Positions 60,534 to 64,000 of a stretch of 64,000 bases of DNA are shown piece by piece (position 1 is the first letter of the stretch; the number at the start of each line of letters is the position of its first letter). The position numbers were made by a program, and so were the translations under genes. This DNA comes from Halictus rubicundus (taxonomy: Eukaryota > Arthropoda > Insecta > Hymenoptera > Halictidae), in assembly GCF_050948215.1 (NCBI RefSeq), contig NC_135157.1:6138001-6202000 (forward strand). The letters run 5' to 3'. Below the pieces are notes generated by a model. The model was given only the letters and a program-made list of their open reading frames with translations. It searched no databases and was not told where the DNA came from.

Positions 60534-63500
60534 TTAGCAGTCGCTCTTCAAGTTATTAGCATGATCGTGTTGTAATCGGGCAGCCTTCGTCGATGCTTCC
60601 AAGCCCGTCACGGCAGCGAGAACTTGAAACAAGCTTCCCATCAGTCTACTAAATATCTCTGACATCTCTTCGTCTTTCCGTGTCACCACAAAAATATCTA
60701 TAACAGGAATCATAACAATTAACTACGTTAATATTGCTATTTCTAATTTTATGGTACACTATTCAAGGGTTTTCATCAATGAAGCGACAGATCCACATTT
60801 TACAAAATTTTCCTTATACAGTTCACTTAATGTTGACCCCGACTGTATATCCTATATTAGGAAAAATGTGATATTTAACTAAATATAAAAAGGAATAAGC
60901 TCCAAATAATAAGAGGCTCTTCGAGGCACCTCCTTATATTTCATTGATTACTTAATGTTTAATCGCTCTGTAACAAATTCAGCAATTCCTTTAATTCCCC
61001 CAAAAAATGTTGGACTCGCATCAAGTGTCATTCATTCTTACCAGATCTGTCTTGCCCTAGGTATTTGCAATACATGTTAACTGCAGTCGTCACGTCATCG
61101 TCATCGTGGAAGGGATCTCCAGGCCACTGAGCTCTGTGCAGCCTTACAGCCTCGAGTGCAGGACACCATCTGGCATTTCTGAGTAACTCCGCGACACGGG
61201 CAACTTCTTCAACGGCGCCTGCTCCAGGTAAGGGACTGGGACTAGGCGTTGGGGTCGGTGTGCCTCTCTCACTTTCGGTACTCTCTTCGAGCGCTCTACT
61301 CAAAGCACTCTTCATGCTCGCAATTTCCGTAGATATATCTTGAAGCGGGATTTGCACGTTCTTCGCGGCATTCATTAACGTACCCAACATCTTATTTGAA
61401 GCTTCGATTAGAAGCAGAAGTTGAAGATGAAGCTTATAAAGTGCTCTACCCAGGTCCAAAAACATTTCCTCAAGGCCCGCCTCTGTTGTATGACCGCCGC
61501 CCAATGCTTGGAGCTTTACTGCTGCTTTGGTAGCTTCCAAACACTGAATGAAATATATTATTAATATTTTAAATATCTGATAAGTGCTTACTAGATTTTC
61601 AGGTTCTCGCACACCTCTAGTGCTTACTCATTGAAACACTTACTTCCGTAGCATGATCCTTTTTATCTAAGAACGTCTCTAAGTGCTCCTGAATCTCTAG
61701 CATCCCAAACCGTAACGACTCGTTCAATCTTTGATTCGCAAATATACCGATAGAAAACCAAATCAACGGTGGCTCAGCTTTCGAGCTGAGCAAATCGGCG
61801 TGACTAATTAAATGATAACCTAATTGAGTGGAAGCGGGACTGCCGTTACACAATAAGGCACTGGCTTCTCGCGTGAGAGTAACAGACTTACTGCTCACAT
61901 CCTAATTGACAACAAGAAAAATACGTAACGATAAAGAACACATCATAACCCTAATAGCGTATAAGTTAAAAATACGTCGTATTTACCCTTAGAATTCTAC
62001 TTAATAGTTGGAAAAAGTCTAGCGTGTTGTATAGAGATTGCGTGACAAGGTTTTGAATTTGTTGCCGCCACATTTCTTCAGCATCGTCTCGCACGACTTG
62101 TCTAAAAGGCATCAGTGCTGAAAGATTTGGTGATGCGTTACAGGGAGTTACATCCCCTAAATCTCCAGCGCTGGAGCCACTGCAAACATGCGATGTATAT
62201 AAGTAAAGTACTACTTTTCTATGCTCTAAGTGGAAACTTACGATGTGTCAGACCTTGTCGACGAATCATGACGGGTGCGGGTCGGCATTAACGAAAGTGA
62301 AGATGGAGGGAACATTCCAGGAATATTATGTGCCTCCTGGCCTGCTCCCGATCCACCAGGTACTTCGTCTAAAGGTGATTCCGAACCAGCTTCGTCATCT
62401 GATGATTCCTCGGCGACTCCTCGCTGGAATTTCAATATTGTATTAGTTGGCATGACGCCAATTAATTTACTACGTTCTTACTAAATTGCGGAAAATTTAG
62501 ACACCCTCAGAAACAAATTAAAAAGAATTTTCCCTTAGCAATATATTTAACGCGTAAATGCGTAAATGTCCACGATCGAATTATTATCGACTTTTTGGAC
62601 CACTTTTTTGATTTTCGCGGATCACTTAAGGGGTTAAATATTAAATTCACTTACTCGACTAGTATGTTTACTCGATGACTGTGTTTTCTCGCTTAAACTT
62701 TCCTCAAATTGTTTCAGACTTGACTCTCTTTCTTCCCCTTCACTCAGAGGGCGTCTCCTCACTCCCCAATTGAAATTATCAGTACTTTCGCCCTGAAAAT
62801 TAATAAATAATTTATATCAACTGTTTTCAAAGACGTGTAAAGGAATATTTGCAACGAAAATTGTTTACCTCGACGCTTTCGCTCTCATACTCCAGGAAAT
62901 CGAAGTCCTTGAATACACCAAACTGCTCGTCATCCCTCCTCGAGCCTCCGCTCAAATCATTGTTTGCCCCGGAAACTTCTTCAGTCGAGGAAGCCATGGA
63001 TGATTGTCTTTCCATTAAATCTGAACTTTGACTGAATATCACCTGTATTACAAATACACGCTTTTAGTTTACTAACATGGAACAGAGGAAATGTAGCAAC
63101 AGGATTCTTGTTGGAATGACGTTTTCACTTTTCGCTCTTTACTATGTGACAATGTCGTGAATTGTAGCAATTATAGTGCATGTATGTGTGTTCAATATAA
63201 ATCGATTTACACTGATCTTATTTGCATAGTTGCTGATATAGCGATTGTTCAATAGTTACGACAAATACACACGTACGATGTATTCTGATACAGTTTGCAG
63301 TTCTCATACGATTCACATGCTATATAAAAAATCTACTGCGCATCAATAATCCTACAACAAAATGAGACTAGACGAGAGTTCTTCGTCTCCAACGGTTTTG
63401 TGCAATTTGAAACATTTGTACGAAGCGTATTAAAGCGTGGATATACTTGTACCGATAAGACATCACATACGAGTAAAAACAAACAGTTTTGTACTCTCGT

Positions 63501-64000
63501 GAAAATGAGTGCGGACTGCATTTAAAGAAACCTGTTACCTTGCTATATAAGGTCATTGAACTAATGTGTTCATCCTAAAAAGGGGTACATAACGAAAATC
63601 AGTCTTAATAGATGATATGATTGCTAGGAAAACTACTGAATAGAAACGTATAGTCCAGATATATATTTGAAAACGCTTGCAAACGCGTAACAACTTACAG
63701 ATGGGCTCTTTGGTAGTCCAACACGTTGTCCGCATGTTGTTAGAAGATTCACCAAGCATTCTCTGACGCGTCCCTAAACAGAAAGCATTGTTAGATTCGA
63801 TCATCGACAGATATTTTTTTAATATTATTGGTAATCATCGAACCTGTGACATCCATGGCCGTTTCCAACCAGCAACCGCATTACTGTCAGCTGGCGACAG
63901 TGATACCGAACATCGGGGAGAGCTAACTGACTTTTCCTCTACACCTTGACGTATTAGCCAACGTCTACCAATTACAGGTGTTTGAGACAAGTCAAAAGTG
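60534..64000 (-). CDS. fry: Furry (Fry) C-terminal part; gene continues beyond base 64000
   Basis: Furry is a very large conserved HEAT-repeat scaffold that activates NDR/Tricornered kinases at the cortex and microtubules and shapes cell extensions and dendritic fields. Nine exons on the minus strand (63844-64000, 63699-63773, 62869-63042, 62655-62792, 62242-62423, 61987-62179, 61644-61901, 61042-61543, 60534-60697) stay in phase for 613 residues to a stop. Recognisable family blocks are [57 protein letters not shown] and [13 protein letters not shown]. The C-terminus [20 protein letters not shown] forms helices after a [14 protein letters not shown] linker. Insect Furry is about 3,400 residues, so only the last fifth is here. 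The intron at 61544-61643 contains the conserved terminus of the small hairpin element also found in NELF-B. Confidence 0.92.

Noticed and set aside
1..64000. tRNA, rRNA and CRISPR features
   Set aside because: No cloverleaf, ribosomal core or repeat-spacer pattern was recognised by eye. A covariance-model scan could still find small RNAs.

Overview
The window is eukaryotic nuclear DNA from an insect, most likely a hymenopteran such as a bee. That assignment is an inference: it rests on short GT-AG introns (often 70-150 bp), AT-rich non-coding DNA with GC-rich islands, many small terminal-inverted-repeat elements, and the best-matching protein families. I could run no database search. Exon boundaries were set by hand from splice signals and codon phase, and for every named gene the exon lengths add up to an open frame.

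Region by region. Bases 1-3230 (minus) carry the 5' part of CNOT1, the CCR4-NOT scaffold, cut by the window edge. Bases 4781-5811 (minus) are a four-exon THAP zinc-finger gene. Facing it, 6605-8648 (plus) is RPAP2, the RNA polymerase II CTD phosphatase. Converging on RPAP2 is NELF-B/COBRA1 (8952-12191, minus). Back to back with NELF-B is CCDC102A (14107-16382, plus), a coiled-coil protein. Converging on that is a large six-exon gene (17438-23381, minus). It encodes a secreted proprotein with a signal peptide, a BRICHOS-like domain, two furin-type sites, about 35 silk/elastin-like YPGGVPG repeats and a cysteine-containing C-terminus. Next comes a Scratch-family C2H2 repressor with a SNAG start (27174-30884, minus). 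A gene-poor stretch of about 28 kb follows (30885-59226), with no convincing gene but many MITE-like elements, a decayed mariner transposase, tandem repeats and microsatellites. At 59227-60214 (minus) are three phase-compatible exons of a protein I cannot identify. The window closes with the last nine coding exons of furry (60534-64000, minus).

Functionally, the first 12 kb holds three housekeeping factors of RNA polymerase II and mRNA metabolism: CNOT1 (deadenylation), RPAP2 (CTD phosphatase and Pol II import) and NELF-B (promoter-proximal pausing). The flanks of scratch, a developmental regulator, look like a regulatory landscape colonised by non-autonomous transposons. The most original item is the BRICHOS/repeat protein. 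Its layout suggests a chaperone domain made in cis with an aggregation-prone, silk-like polypeptide that may then be released by furin.
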